A DNA stretch of 64,000 bases from Yponomeuta sedellus (GCA_934045075.1 OW203726.1:16121988-16185987); one strand, 5' to 3'; counted from the first letter of the stretch, positions 52,073 through 62,317 are shown. The notes: a model not told the origin generated them from the letters alone. Numbers and translations are program-made.

Positions 52073-52267
52073 AACATAACATTTACATACAGGCACATAC
52101 ATTGCTTTTGGCCCCACATTAGGATACCTTGTGTCGTGGAAACTAGAAACAATGACCTCACAAACATGTAAACATCCAAGACCTGGAGTTTTTTCTTGTC
52201 CCCAGCCGGGGTTCGAACCCGAAACCTCTTGCATGGTAGGCAGATGCGTTACGCTACAGAGGCCGTC
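52073..52267 (-). repeat. SINE-A with altered head
   Basis: Head GACGGCCTCTGTAGCGTAAC (GACGGCC as in SINE-B), B box GGTTCGAACCC and the usual tail. About 5 bases of the A-box region are missing. Confidence 0.9.
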
Positions 52268-52621
52268 ATTGATTATGCTTGTTGGATTGTTTACGCAACA
52301 TGTGTCAATTCCTCTGAATCATGTTAATAGTCATTCTTGGGGTCCATTTCATGCCATATGCGTCTCCCGTGTAGGGCTTCCTAATATCCAGTTGTAAAAG
52401 TGAGACAACCATAGGATGGACAGGACTCAAAGAAGATGACAGCGGGTGGGTAGGTGTACGAGTACATAACACAGAATACATCAATTTCTTACTGGTGTTT
52501 GCTCGGGAGCGCATTTAATACAAAGGATCTCCCTTGGTGTGCAGCGTGGTAATTTTACCAGCGTGATAGGAACCTGTGGTTCGCATGTAACGGAGCGGTT
52601 TGACTGTTTTTATTTTTAATT

Positions 52622-52832
52622 TACTGTATGTGTGAGTCTGTGTCTGTGCATGTGTGTGTGTGTGTGAGGGTGTATGTATGTTTGTATGTATGTATGTATG
52701 TATGTATGTATGTATGTATGTATGTATGTATGTATGTATGTATGTATGTATGTATGTATGTATGTATGTATGTATGTATGTATGTATGTATGTATGTATG
52801 TATGTATGTATGTATGTATGTATGTATGTATG

Positions 52833-52863
<31 letters not shown>

Positions 52864-52994
52864 GTATGTATGTATGTATGTATGTATGTATGTATGTATG
52901 TATGTATGTATGTATGTATGTGTGTATGTATGTATGTATGTATGTATGTATGTATGTATGTATGTATGTATGTATGTATGTATGTATGTATGTA

Positions 52995-53062
<68 letters not shown>

Positions 53063-53067
53063 TGTGT
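52622..53067. repeat. (TATG)n microsatellite with (GT)n and (GTGC)n ends
   Basis: About 330 bp of TATG units (52672-53000) with only single-base changes (TAAG at ~52861, TGTG at ~52921), then GT and CGTG runs. ORFs of up to 187 codons on both strands (YVCM, THIH) are artefacts. Confidence 0.97.
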
Positions 53068-53097
53068 ACAGTAGGCACTTGTTACCATTAATTCCAT

Positions 53098-53155
53098 ACT
53101 CTCTCTCTCTCTCTCTCTCAATTGATAGAAGGCCTGTGCCCTGCAGAAAGAAACG
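53098..53155 (+). repeat. SINE-D 3' fragment with expanded (CT)n
   Basis: (CT)10 then GATAGAAGGCCTGTGCCCTG; the CT tract of SINE-D has expanded next to the TATG array. Confidence 0.7.
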
Positions 53156-53795
53156 TTATTAGAAAAAAAAGATGTTTAAAATAATGTGAACCCAGAACAA
53201 AACATCAACGAAATGAAATCGAATAATATTTTCTTCATTCGTACCGCTGTTGGGAGTAGCTCCGCATTGTGACCTCTCCACAAATGAAAACCGAGAGAAA
53301 AAAATGCTTACGTACACCTGCAAAAACAGCAATAGGAATAGTACTACAATATGTGAAAACATTTCGTTTGACTTTGATCACCTTTTTCAATAATAGAGGA
53401 CGAGAGGGAGCTTTGAGCTCGTCCCGCCGCCGGCTCTACGAAAACATTAATGTAGCCCGTTTAATTGACATAGCGTAAATTACAGTCACCGCTTAAAATA
53501 CATTAAGCAGAACCCCTTTTTCACTATTGTTCATTAGCGGGAAAGGTTCCAATTTCTTTAATGGGTAGGTTAATTTATGATGTTTTTGAAATGCTTATCA
53601 AGTGACTTTAATACTCTTTGACGTAGGTATATTTTCGAGAGACTGTTTAAATTATTTAATCTTTCCTCCGTAAACCCTTTTGTTGGCTACTGAGGAGGCA
53701 TCTATTTATCTACCATGGTACTCTTTGAAGTAGGTATATGTTCCAAAGACTGTTTAAATTATTTAATCTTTCGTCCGCAAGCCCTCCCTATTCTC
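53156..53795. other. AT-rich DNA with a local duplication
   Basis: GACTGTTTAAATTATTTAAT plus CTTTCCTCCG and CTTTCGTCCG occur at 53641 and 53748, so about 100 bp has been duplicated and diverged. No gene recognised. Confidence 0.5.
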
Positions 53796-53799
53796 ATAT

Positions 53800-53881
53800 C
53801 AGTGGCGAGCCTTTCTGTCAGAAGTTATCTCCGTAAGGCCTCTGACATGGCTTAACGACTGCCATTACATGACAGCCGGCT
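53800..53881 (-). repeat. SINE-5S internal fragment
   Basis: CAGTGGCGAGCCTTTCTGTC, AGAAGTTATC and GACATGGCTTAACGACTGCC. Confidence 0.85.
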
Positions 53882-53947
53882 GATGAAAATAAAAAAAATC
53901 ATACATTATAAATGACGAAAATTCTGTGAATTATAAATGAAAAAAAA

Positions 53948-54208
53948 ATGTACAGTCTTTCAAACTACAAACAAAAAAGCAGGGTCTTTCTGTGTTTCAG
54001 GAGATGGCCAAAACGTATAGATTTTACCGTTAATCTAAGAGCTGGTGGAAGACGTACCATATCGCCACCAACTAAGATAGGCTTTATTGGGCTTACAGCA
54101 GAACGTGCCTATGACTTCAAATATTTTAAAAACGAAATACAAAGTGTACACGCTTTCCATCTTGTGATATTTTCTTTACTCTTTATTTTTGCATTGAGCC
54201 ACCGATGA
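53948..54208 (+). other. Unrecognised 86-codon frame
   Basis: Begins MYSLSNYKQKSRVFLCF; an acceptor-like TTCTGTGTTTCAG lies at 53988. Composition is Arg/Phe-rich with no domain recognised. Could be an orphan exon; more likely chance. Confidence 0.15.
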
Positions 54209-54479
54209 AAAAAATAAAGGCCCGTCTAAGCCTGGATGAGCCCCTGCCAAGTACGAACGTTTCGCTTTATTTATTCAACATTAAAAAGCATAAACAGAAA
54301 TCGAAATGCGACCAAACAACGGACTTACATTTCTTTTAATACGAGTAAAGTCACACAATACTTACGAAAAATGCGAGTACAAATTCGCAAATGTACCCAA
54401 CTTTGAAATTAAACAAAGTCATTGGTATGCACGCTAACGTTAACGCTAACGCTAGTTGGATCCGCACGTATTGACTAGT

Positions 54480-54672
54480 CTTTCCTGTGGGCAAGGCCGA
54501 TTACGCTGTCAGGGTGGTATAGGTGCTAGGCAAGCCTACACTATGTCCCAGGCATCCAACAGGCATACAACATCCGAGTGATCCCTTCACCCATCTAGTG
54601 TGAGTGAAGATGCCAGTGGACGCCTGTATAAATCATCTTATGACGTAGATCCAAAGGCCAACGATACAAAAA
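54480..54672. repeat. Interspersed repeat shared with 22.2 kb
   Basis: GGTATAGGTGCTAGGCAAGC, TCCCAGGCATCCAACAGG, CATCTAGTGTGAGTGAAG and TGTATAAATCATC follow the order seen at 22195-22400. Confidence 0.65.
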
Positions 54673-54790
54673 TTGCATTAGTGAATTAAAAATGTTACAA
54701 ACATGTAAAATTTAATTTTAACATTCGTATCAGAAACCAAGGTTAATATAAAAATTACAGATTATGATATTTAAGCTGTTAAAGGCCATG

Positions 54791-54795
54791 CCATG
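54791..54795 (+). other. Target-site duplication, left (CCATG)
   Basis: CCATG directly precedes the 5' LTR and is repeated at 61797-61801 directly after the 3' LTR, proving integration of the element as one unit. Confidence 0.9.
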
Positions 54796-55144
54796 TGGCT
54801 GCGCCCTTTTTATTATTTATTTATTTAATTAATAATATTTACACTTATAGCTATCGCCACAAAAGCACACAAACTTGCAAAATGAACGCATTCTTCCCCC
54901 CCCGCTCCAACTACCTCAGTGAAAAAAAAAAAAAAAAACATAAATATGGCCGGTCGCGCGCGAACAAGATACATGAAAATATTGTCTAAAAATACGCATA
55001 AAGTGATAATTGTGAATTCTAAAACCTGGACTGTGTTACAAATCTCAAGAATAACAAGGGCTAGTGTTAGCAGCCCTTGCAGCTCATTGGACACTTGGAA
55101 AAAGGTGGTTAACGCTTGACGAGGTACGTTTCCTTTCTCAACCA
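54796..55144 (+). repeat. 5' LTR of Bel/Pao element
   Basis: Begins TGGCTGCGCCC and ends TTTCTCAACCA; contains C8 and A17 runs and GGCCGGTCGCGCGCG. Expected to hold promoter and polyadenylation signals; no clear TATA box assigned. Confidence 0.95.
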
Positions 55145-55150
55145 AGTTAG

Positions 55151-55168
55151 TGGTCCTATCCGCACCGG
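55151..55168 (+). other. Putative primer-binding site
   Basis: TGGTCCTATCCGCACCGG begins 6 bases after the LTR. TGG is the complement of a tRNA CCA end. The tRNA was not identified. Confidence 0.4.
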
Positions 55169-55615
55169 ATCCCTTGTTCCTCATAATCCTCCACTCAGAT
55201 TACTCATTTACTTACTGACGCTAAACAAATAACGCATATTTATATCGTATTTCTATATATTCCAACGCATACGCATTCATTCAACGCCACGCTCGCTCAC
55301 ACCTAAACCTATTAGAATCTCGCGACATACGTATTATTTCTTATAGGAATCTTATTAATTCTTATTTATTTACGCTATACTTACGATATCCATACGTATT
55401 TTTGCTCATTCGAATATATTTTAAGAAATATTACATTCTATATTCGCTCGCTCGTTTCATACCTACCGCCATATTTGTAACGCCGCGCCGCCAACCGCTC
55501 ACTCCACGCAACCCGCATCACATATTTTTACCTACCTATTCGCTCGCTATTATTCACTTGTTTTTACTCGAAATTGATTACAAAACAAGTCGTTTAATTT
55601 TATTTACTGTTCATC

Positions 55616-58600
55616 ATGGGTGGTAAATCAAAAGAAGATGATGTGAATGTGAATGTCAAAATAAAACTTCTTGAGAGCAAGAAAGAAAGCTTATACCTAC
55701 TCATTCAAGATGTTTATAAATTAAGCCTAAAGGTTTCTGACCCTAATAGCCGCACTCAATTTCTCGCTAGAACTCAATCTATTGATAAAACCCGCGCAGA
55801 TTTTATTACAACCTTAGATGAACTGTTTCTTGAATATTTGTCATCTGATCCTGAGACAAAGCCAAGTTACACTATACTCAACACAGTTGACGAATTATAT
55901 TGCTACATAAAACAAACAGAAACTACTCTGAGACAAGAGCTAGAAGATAAAAAGAAAAATGATCATTTCAATATAAAATTACCTCCGCTTCAACTAACAA
56001 GTTTTGATGGCACTCCTAGTAAGTGGCCACTCTTTTATGAGAATTTCCGCAGTGTTATACATACTAATCCTCGCCTCACAAATGCTGAAAAGGTTCATTA
56101 CTTGATAGGTTGTCTTTCTGGTAAAGCGCTTAATGTTTGCTCTGGCATAACCGCTACCTCAGAAAATTATGAAGTCATCTGGAAGGGTCTATTAGATAAA
56201 TATGAAGATACCAGGGTTAGGGCATCTGGCTATCTAGAACAAATGCTCCAGCTAAAACCTGGACAGTCAGTTGATAATATAATTGACAACTTTTGCTCCG
56301 CTGAAGCCGCTATCCGTCAATTAGATATTCCAGACTTGTCAGATTTCATGATAACTCACATTGCATTGAATAAATTAGATAAAAACATGCTTGATCTGTT
56401 TGAACAATCACACAGAGACATTCAAATTCCTACTTTTCAAGATTTAAAAAAGTTTTTACTAGAACAAAGTAAACTACAAACACTCCGCTCACCCTCTCAC
56501 ACTTTGCCTTCTAACAAACAAATAAATAAAACAAAAACTTTTCTTGCTCAAAACGACACTCAATCCTCTTTGAACCGCGACATTCACTCACAATCACACT
56601 CATGTAAGGTATGTAATTCACCTAATTCGCACCCTTTGTTTAAATGTGAATATTTTCTCAATCAAAATCCGCATACACGCAACAACATTGTTAGACAACA
56701 TTCTTTTTGCAAAAACTGTTTGGGTTTTCACAATATAAACATGTGTAAGTCACAAAACAGGTGTCTAACATGCAACCGCAAACACCACTCATTATTACAT
56801 TATGAAAATAATGATAACAATAGTTCATTCGCTCCTCGTGGGCAATCAGCTGTGCCTACGCCGCCGGCTCGCGCTGCAAATGCGCCCTCTCTTTCCTTCC
56901 CGCGACACGCTAACCAGACCGCCGCCGCCCCGGCTGGCCTTCCCTCTCACTCGCACTCACAGCAGCGCGCGCCAGTAGTACACGCCGCCGTCACCGATGG
57001 CACCGCTTGCGCTGATAAGAAGCAAACCGGGATTCCGCGCGCTAATTCAAATTGTGATAACAGTAATTTTTCGCTTTCTGTCACAACTCCCGCTCGAGTT
57101 TCAAAGAACACTACAGTGTTGTTACCTACCGCGTCCGTCCATGTTTATAATGCTAATAAACACGCTAGTATCCGCGTATTTCTTGATACAGGTTCAATGA
57201 GTAATTTTGTTACTAAAGCTTGTTGCGATCGCCTGAAATTAAAAATCACTCCCGCGCCCTCTACCGTTAAAGGCATTGGACAGATAGAAAGCAAGTCGCT
57301 CGGTTTTACACAATTTAAAATACATTCTCGCTACGACCCGCGTTGCTGTTATTCAGTATCTGCTCGCGTTATTGATACAATAACCGACTTTTTACCTAAC
57401 GCTGAAATTGATACTTCGGAATTGACTCATTTAAATAATATTCCAATGGCTGACGACCATTTTAACGCTCCCGCTGAAATCGATTGCCTGATAGGTAACG
57501 AATTATTCCCGCTTCTACTTTGCCCTGGCAAGGTTACCTCTCCTAACTCTTCAGTAGTCGGCGTTCAAACAACGCTTGGATATGTAGCTATGGGAAAAGC
57601 CCCATGCATCTCACGCTCTTTTCACGCACAAAACGCACTCGCTAAAACAAATAAATCACGCTCTCGCTCAAGTACTCCGCCCGCACGCTCTCATACCTCA
57701 CAACACGCTTACTCTCACGCATCGCACGCTCGCTCACAAAGCTCACTCGCTCGCATAAATGAATCGCAAAATATAATAAAATCAAACACGCACTCTCACT
57801 CGCAACAATCATTCTCTAATGATAATTCTACGTTCACTCGAAACAATCATGACCTCTCGCAACCCTCGCACACGCATCACTCGCAACCCTCGCACACGCA
57901 TCACTCGCAACCCTCGCACACGCATCACTCGCAAACCTCGCTTTCGCATACATCGTGCTCACATGATTCTAAAGCATTCTTCTGTCAAACAGAATCTCTC
58001 TCACTCGATCATTTAACTCAACGCTTTTGGGAAATAGAAAATGTCCCAGATAAAAAACACTTCAGTCCCGAAGACGAAGCGTGTGAAAACATATTTCAAT
58101 CTACTTACTCTCGCGATGACACTGGTAGATACACAGTAAACCTCCCATTCAAAGACTCACCTACAGAGTTAGGTAACTCATATTCAATTGCTAAACGCCG
58201 TTTATTGAATCTAGAAAAGAAACTTGATTCGTCTGAATTACGTTCGGATTATAATGCTACTATTCAGACCTATATCGATCAAGGATATTTATCTAAAGTA
58301 GATCAAAACGCTAATAACTCGCAAGACACTCAGTCTTACTACATGCCACATAGAGCCGTTTATCGTTCCGATAAACAGACTTCAAAAACTCGCGTCGTCC
58401 TCGATGCTGGCTGCAAGACCACATCAGGCAAATCACTCAATGACTTGCTCTATGTAGGGCCTAATCTACAAAGTAACATTTACGAATTACTTATCAATCT
58501 CCGCATGTTTTCAATCGCGCTAACTTCAGACATCGAAAAGATGTATTTTCAAGTCAAGCTGTCCCCGGAACATCAGCCTTTTCAACGCATCCTCTTTAGG

Positions 58601-61333
58601 TTCGATCCTAACGCTCCGATAGAAATCTATCAGTTCAATAGAGTTTGTTTTGGCGTGTCAAGCTCCCCTTACCTCGCTATGCGTGTTGTACGTCAACTCG
58701 CCGCCGACAGTCGCGACAAATATCCTCTTGCCGCGTATGAAGCCGAAAATCATATGTATATGGACGACTACGTCTGCTCTATTGACGGAATAGATAACGC
58801 AGAAAAAACATACAAAGAAATGGTTGCTGTGTTTCAATCTGGAGGTTTCAACTTAACTAAGTGGATATCTAACGATAACGAGCTCATGTCGCGCATTCCC
58901 TCTTCTCACAAAAACCCTGTCGCTATTAAATTCGATGATGATCCAAACGCAGATACAAAAATCGTAGGTATGCAGTGGCAGCCTACCGATGACAACTTCC
59001 ATTTCAAAATAAATATTGATTTCCCTGACAAATGTACTAAACGATCGATTATTTCGGTCACCGCGCGCTTATTCGACCCGTTAGGTCTCATCAGTCCAGT
59101 CGTGGCTTATATGAAGTTACTTGTACAGGAGTGCTGGAAATCACAGCTCGATTGGGATGATGAAGTGCCTGAACCTATTTTGTCAAAATGGAAACAATTT
59201 CACGCTGATCTCCCGCATTTATTAGATATAAAAATTCCGCGTCACATTGGAATTACATCCACTCGCAATATTACATTGATCGGCTTTGCAGATGCAAGCG
59301 AACAATGCTATGGTGCTGCCATCTATGTGCGTATCGACTCCGATGAAAACTCTACCGCTAACTCTGTTAAATTACTCACTTCAAAGACCAAGGTCTCTAC
59401 TCCAACTAAAACTCTCGCACGCTTAGAACTCTGCGCCGCTGTACTGCTCGCGAAGTTAATATCTTCTGTTCGCTCCGTCCTCAGTAAACGCTGTAAAATA
59501 AATAAATGTTACGCATTCTCGGACTCTACGGTGACGCTTACCTGGATCCATTCGCCCGCTCATAAGTTTCAAACTTTTGTCGCTAACCGCATCTCTCAAA
59601 TTAATGATTACTTACCCGCTCCGCATTGGTTTCACGTTCGAGGCGTGGAAAATCCCGCTGACGTACTCTCTCGCCCTGTAACACCGAAAAAACTCATAAA
59701 CAATTCCCTCTGGTTCCATGGCCCGCAGTGGTTGTCCGCTCCCATCGCTTCCTGGCCTGTAAAAGAATATAAAATTAATCACAATAATAACGAATTACAA
59801 GAAATTAAAACTACTTCCCTGCCGGTACGTGTTACGCTGGAATCAGAGAATACTCACCCTATTCAAAATCTCGCTGAACGTGTCTCCTCCTGGTCTAAAC
59901 TTTTAAGATCACTTGTATATGTTTTTCGTTTTCTAAAAATGTTAAACTCACGCGGCAATGTCACAGTGAAAGATTTAGACTACGCGGAACACTATGTAAT
60001 ACGCTATATTCAAAACAAACATTTCTCTCAAGAGATTTACGCACTTAAAAATAAAAAGATTTGCTCTAGTAAACCCCTTCTCAAACTCAACCCTTTTCTC
60101 GACAACAAAGGTCTCATTAGAGTAGGTGGTAGACTCACACACTCTCAACTCGATTTTGATCAAAAACATCCAATATTGCTGCCGACTAAAGAACGCATTA
60201 ATACTCTCTTAATTGATTACTATCATGTACGCAACTTACACGCTGGTCCTGCTTTACTGCTGGCACTTATTCGCCAGAAATATTGGATTGTTTCCGCCAG
60301 AAACTTAATACGTCAAAGAGTACACAGTTGTAACTTATGTTTTAAACTCAATCCACGTAATACAAATCCTTTAATGGGCGATCTGCCGTCTATTAGAGTT
60401 TCGCAAGTAAAATCATTTGTTTATACCGCTGTAGATTACGCTGGACCCTTTTACATCACTCATATTCGCCATCGTGGTGTTAGAAGCCATAAAGCATATA
60501 TCTGCCTATTCGTTTGCTTAACAACGAAGGCGCTTCACTTGGAGTTAGTCTCCGATCTTAGTGCCGATTTGTTTCTAGCCGCGTTTAAACGGTTTATTTC
60601 GCGCAGAGGTCCAGTTTCCATTATTTACAGTGATGGTGGTACTAACTTTATTGGTGCCAAACGTAAATTGAACGAAATTTACACACATATACAGTCCACT
60701 GATTATGAAAAATATTTATCTCGTCATCTCACTGAATATAAAATTCAATTTAAACACAGTCCGCCTTACGGTCCGCATTTTAACGGCCTAAGCGAAGCTA
60801 ACGTAAAGTCAGTTAAAACTCATTTATATAGAGCTATCGGAAGTCAGATTCTTACTTATGAAGAATTTAACACAATTTTAGTTCAAATTGAAGGTTTATT
60901 GAACAGTCGCCCGATTTGTGTTCTCTCATCAGATCCTTCTGATTTAACCGCTTTAACGCCAAATCATTTTTTGAATGTGACCCCTTTAAAGTTTTTACCC
61001 GCTGAATATATTGAGTCAACTCTTTCTGATAATAGATTGAATAGATATCAACTATTAAATCGCATAGTTCAGAGCTATTGGAAACGCTGGAGTACTGAGT
61101 ACCTTACTTCATTACAACAACGCGAAAAATGGAATATTCCATCAAAACCTGTTACTGTGGGCACTATTGTTGTAATCAAAGATGACAAGGCTCATCCCAT
61201 GTGTTGGCCTCTAGCTATTGTCACAGATATATTTCCCGGAAAAGATAATATCATACGCGCTGTTAAAGTGAAAACTTCTACTGGAAGTTATATCCGTCCA
61301 GTAACTCGGCTCTGTCCCTTACCTTCACAATAG
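55616..61333 (+). CDS. Bel/Pao gag-pol polyprotein (1905 aa)
   Basis: One uninterrupted frame. Gag: DUF1759-type region from ~residue 121 (LPPLQLTSFDGTPSKWPLF). Zinc-knuckle/Cys-His cluster from Cys330 (CKVCNSPNSHPLFKC, CLTCNRKHH). Aspartic protease with DTGS at Asp524. Ser/His-rich linker with three QPSHTHHS repeats (~749-772). Reverse transcriptase with Asp972 (SDIEKMYFQV) and YMDD at 1048-1051. RNase H with Asp1226, Glu1271 and Asp1303. Integrase zinc finger (His1537, His1542, CNLC) and catalytic Asp1607, Asp1673 and Glu1727. DUF5641-type C-terminus (VGTIVVIKDDKAHPMCWPLA). The ATG at 55616 is the first in the frame, and the leader lacks long ORFs. Length and order are normal for the family, and no key residue is missing. 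Functions: capsid formation, processing, reverse transcription and integration of its own RNA. Confidence 0.97.
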   Translation: MGGKSKEDDVNVNVKIKLLESKKESLYLLIQDVYKLSLKVSDPNSRTQFLARTQSIDKTRADFITTLDELFLEYLSSDPETKPSYTILNTVDELYCYIKQTETTLRQELEDKKKNDHFNIKLPPLQLTSFDGTPSKWPLFYENFRSVIHTNPRLTNAEKVHYLIGCLSGKALNVCSGITATSENYEVIWKGLLDKYEDTRVRASGYLEQMLQLKPGQSVDNIIDNFCSAEAAIRQLDIPDLSDFMITHIALNKLDKNMLDLFEQSHRDIQIPTFQDLKKFLLEQSKLQTLRSPSHTLPSNKQINKTKTFLAQNDTQSSLNRDIHSQSHSCKVCNSPNSHPLFKCEYFLNQNPHTRNNIVRQHSFCKNCLGFHNINMCKSQNRCLTCNRKHHSLLHYENNDNNSSFAPRGQSAVPTPPARAANAPSLSFPRHANQTAAAPAGLPSHSHSQQRAPVVHAAVTDGTACADKKQTGIPRANSNCDNSNFSLSVTTPARVSKNTTVLLPTASVHVYNANKHASIRVFLDTGSMSNFVTKACCDRLKLKITPAPSTVKGIGQIESKSLGFTQFKIHSRYDPRCCYSVSARVIDTITDFLPNAEIDTSELTHLNNIPMADDHFNAPAEIDCLIGNELFPLLLCPGKVTSPNSSVVGVQTTLGYVAMGKAPCISRSFHAQNALAKTNKSRSRSSTPPARSHTSQHAYSHASHARSQSSLARINESQNIIKSNTHSHSQQSFSNDNSTFTRNNHDLSQPSHTHHSQPSHTHHSQPSHTHHSQTSLSHTSCSHDSKAFFCQTESLSLDHLTQRFWEIENVPDKKHFSPEDEACENIFQSTYSRDDTGRYTVNLPFKDSPTELGNSYSIAKRRLLNLEKKLDSSELRSDYNATIQTYIDQGYLSKVDQNANNSQDTQSYYMPHRAVYRSDKQTSKTRVVLDAGCKTTSGKSLNDLLYVGPNLQSNIYELLINLRMFSIALTSDIEKMYFQVKLSPEHQPFQRILFRFDPNAPIEIYQFNRVCFGVSSSPYLAMRVVRQLAADSRDKYPLAAYEAENHMYMDDYVCSIDGIDNAEKTYKEMVAVFQSGGFNLTKWISNDNELMSRIPSSHKNPVAIKFDDDPNADTKIVGMQWQPTDDNFHFKINIDFPDKCTKRSIISVTARLFDPLGLISPVVAYMKLLVQECWKSQLDWDDEVPEPILSKWKQFHADLPHLLDIKIPRHIGITSTRNITLIGFADASEQCYGAAIYVRIDSDENSTANSVKLLTSKTKVSTPTKTLARLELCAAVLLAKLISSVRSVLSKRCKINKCYAFSDSTVTLTWIHSPAHKFQTFVANRISQINDYLPAPHWFHVRGVENPADVLSRPVTPKKLINNSLWFHGPQWLSAPIASWPVKEYKINHNNNELQEIKTTSLPVRVTLESENTHPIQNLAERVSSWSKLLRSLVYVFRFLKMLNSRGNVTVKDLDYAEHYVIRYIQNKHFSQEIYALKNKKICSSKPLLKLNPFLDNKGLIRVGGRLTHSQLDFDQKHPILLPTKERINTLLIDYYHVRNLHAGPALLLALIRQKYWIVSARNLIRQRVHSCNLCFKLNPRNTNPLMGDLPSIRVSQVKSFVYTAVDYAGPFYITHIRHRGVRSHKAYICLFVCLTTKALHLELVSDLSADLFLAAFKRFISRRGPVSIIYSDGGTNFIGAKRKLNEIYTHIQSTDYEKYLSRHLTEYKIQFKHSPPYGPHFNGLSEANVKSVKTHLYRAIGSQILTYEEFNTILVQIEGLLNSRPICVLSSDPSDLTALTPNHFLNVTPLKFLPAEYIESTLSDNRLNRYQLLNRIVQSYWKRWSTEYLTSLQQREKWNIPSKPVTVGTIVVIKDDKAHPMCWPLAIVTDIFPGKDNIIRAVKVKTSTGSYIRPVTRLCPLPSQ
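57860..57931 (+). repeat. 24-bp in-frame tandem repeat (x3) within gag-pol
   Basis: Three identical copies of CAACCCTCGCACACGCATCA+CTCG encode QPSHTHHS three times between protease and RT. Identical copies imply recent expansion. Confidence 0.93.
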
Positions 61334-61448
61334 TTTAAATAATAAATATAAACTCATTTAGTTATAAGTGTACATTCTAACGCTTATAATTTAATTTACT
61401 TTATTTTTTTTAACGCAATGTAGAGGAAACCTCTAGGCCCCCCGAAGT

Positions 61449-61796
61449 TGGCTGCGCCCTTTTTATTATTTATTTATTTAATTAATAATATTTACACTTA
61501 TAGCTATCGCCACAAAAGCACACAAACTTGCAAAATGAACGCATTCTTCCCCCCCCGCTCCAACTACCTCAGTGAAAAAAAAAAAAAAAACATAAATATG
61601 GCCGGTCGCGCGCGAACAAGATACATGAAAATATTGTCTAAAAATACGCATAAAGTGATAATTGTGAATTCTAAAACCTGGACTGTGTTACAAATCTCAA
61701 GAATAACAAGGGCTAGTGTTAGCAGCCCTTGCAGCTCATTGGACACTTGGAAAAAGGTGGTTAACGCTTGACGAGGTACGTTTCCTTTCTCAACCA
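61449..61796 (+). repeat. 3' LTR of Bel/Pao element
   Basis: Same sequence as the 5' LTR except A16 instead of A17. Preceded by AGAGGAAACCTCTAGGCCCC, where a short purine tract (AGAGGAAA) may be the polypurine tract. Frames at 61448-61800 are within the LTR and not genes. Confidence 0.95.
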
Positions 61797-61801
61797 CCAT
61801 G
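61797..61801 (+). other. Target-site duplication, right (CCATG)
   Basis: Matches 54791-54795. Confidence 0.9.
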
Positions 61802-61969
61802 TATTTTCATCAGGTCACAAATCAGATTATGGGAGGCAATGTAGATACTTGGGCATTTTTGTTGTAGATAAAATTATATCTTAGAATATAATGACTCATA
61901 ATATGTTTTATGACTTTGCAAATGAAGATAAGCACTTATATGGACTTTTTATCTGTAAGTTATTTGACC

Positions 61970-62160
61970 ACTTTTTTGATCTATCGATAGATGACCATGC
62001 CCAAGGTCGGTGGTTCGATTCCCACCGGGAAGTACCATGTATTATTATGCAAATGGAATCAGTCTGGATGTATTTTGATTTCTGTGACGTCCTTATTTAC
62101 CATAGCACAGGCTATCCTACTTTTTGGGACCAACCTGAGTAGCACGATGGCATAAGTCGA
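61970..62160 (+). repeat. tRNA-like SINE (SINE-E)
   Basis: GGTGGTTCGATTCCCACCGG contains a perfect B box (GGTTCGATTCC). It is followed by GGCTATCCTACTTTTTGGGA and GTAGCACGATGG. The A box is degraded (ATAGATGACCATGCCCAAGG). Related to the remnant at 4.0-4.2 kb. Confidence 0.7.
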
Positions 62161-62317
62161 TATATTATAGCGATAGATATATTTGTAGCGATAAATCGAC
62201 AATTAAATTGGAGATTGTCGCTGGAAAGTCGCGACTTTTGCTTTCCTTTCTGGACATGTGATTGTGTCGCATGAAAGTTGAGGTAAGTCTTTATAAAGTA
62301 AACTATAAACGACTAAA

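Larger units (their letters stand above)
54796..61796 (+). mobile_element. Bel/Pao LTR retrotransposon, 7001 bp, apparently intact
   Basis: TG...CA LTRs of 349 and 348 bp, a 5-bp target duplication CCATG, a 471-bp leader and a single gag-pol ORF with every expected domain in Bel/Pao order (Gag, zinc knuckles, protease, RT, RNase H, integrase). By eye the LTRs differ only by one A in a poly(A) run, so the copy is very young. There is no envelope-like ORF after pol. Confidence 0.96.

Noticed and set aside
52515..53162. 187-, 166-, 162- and 148-codon ORFs
   Set aside because: Translation of TATG/CATA microsatellite on both strands.
61448..61800. 107- and 78-codon ORFs
   Set aside because: They lie inside the 3' LTR and have twins in the 5' LTR; no gene evidence.
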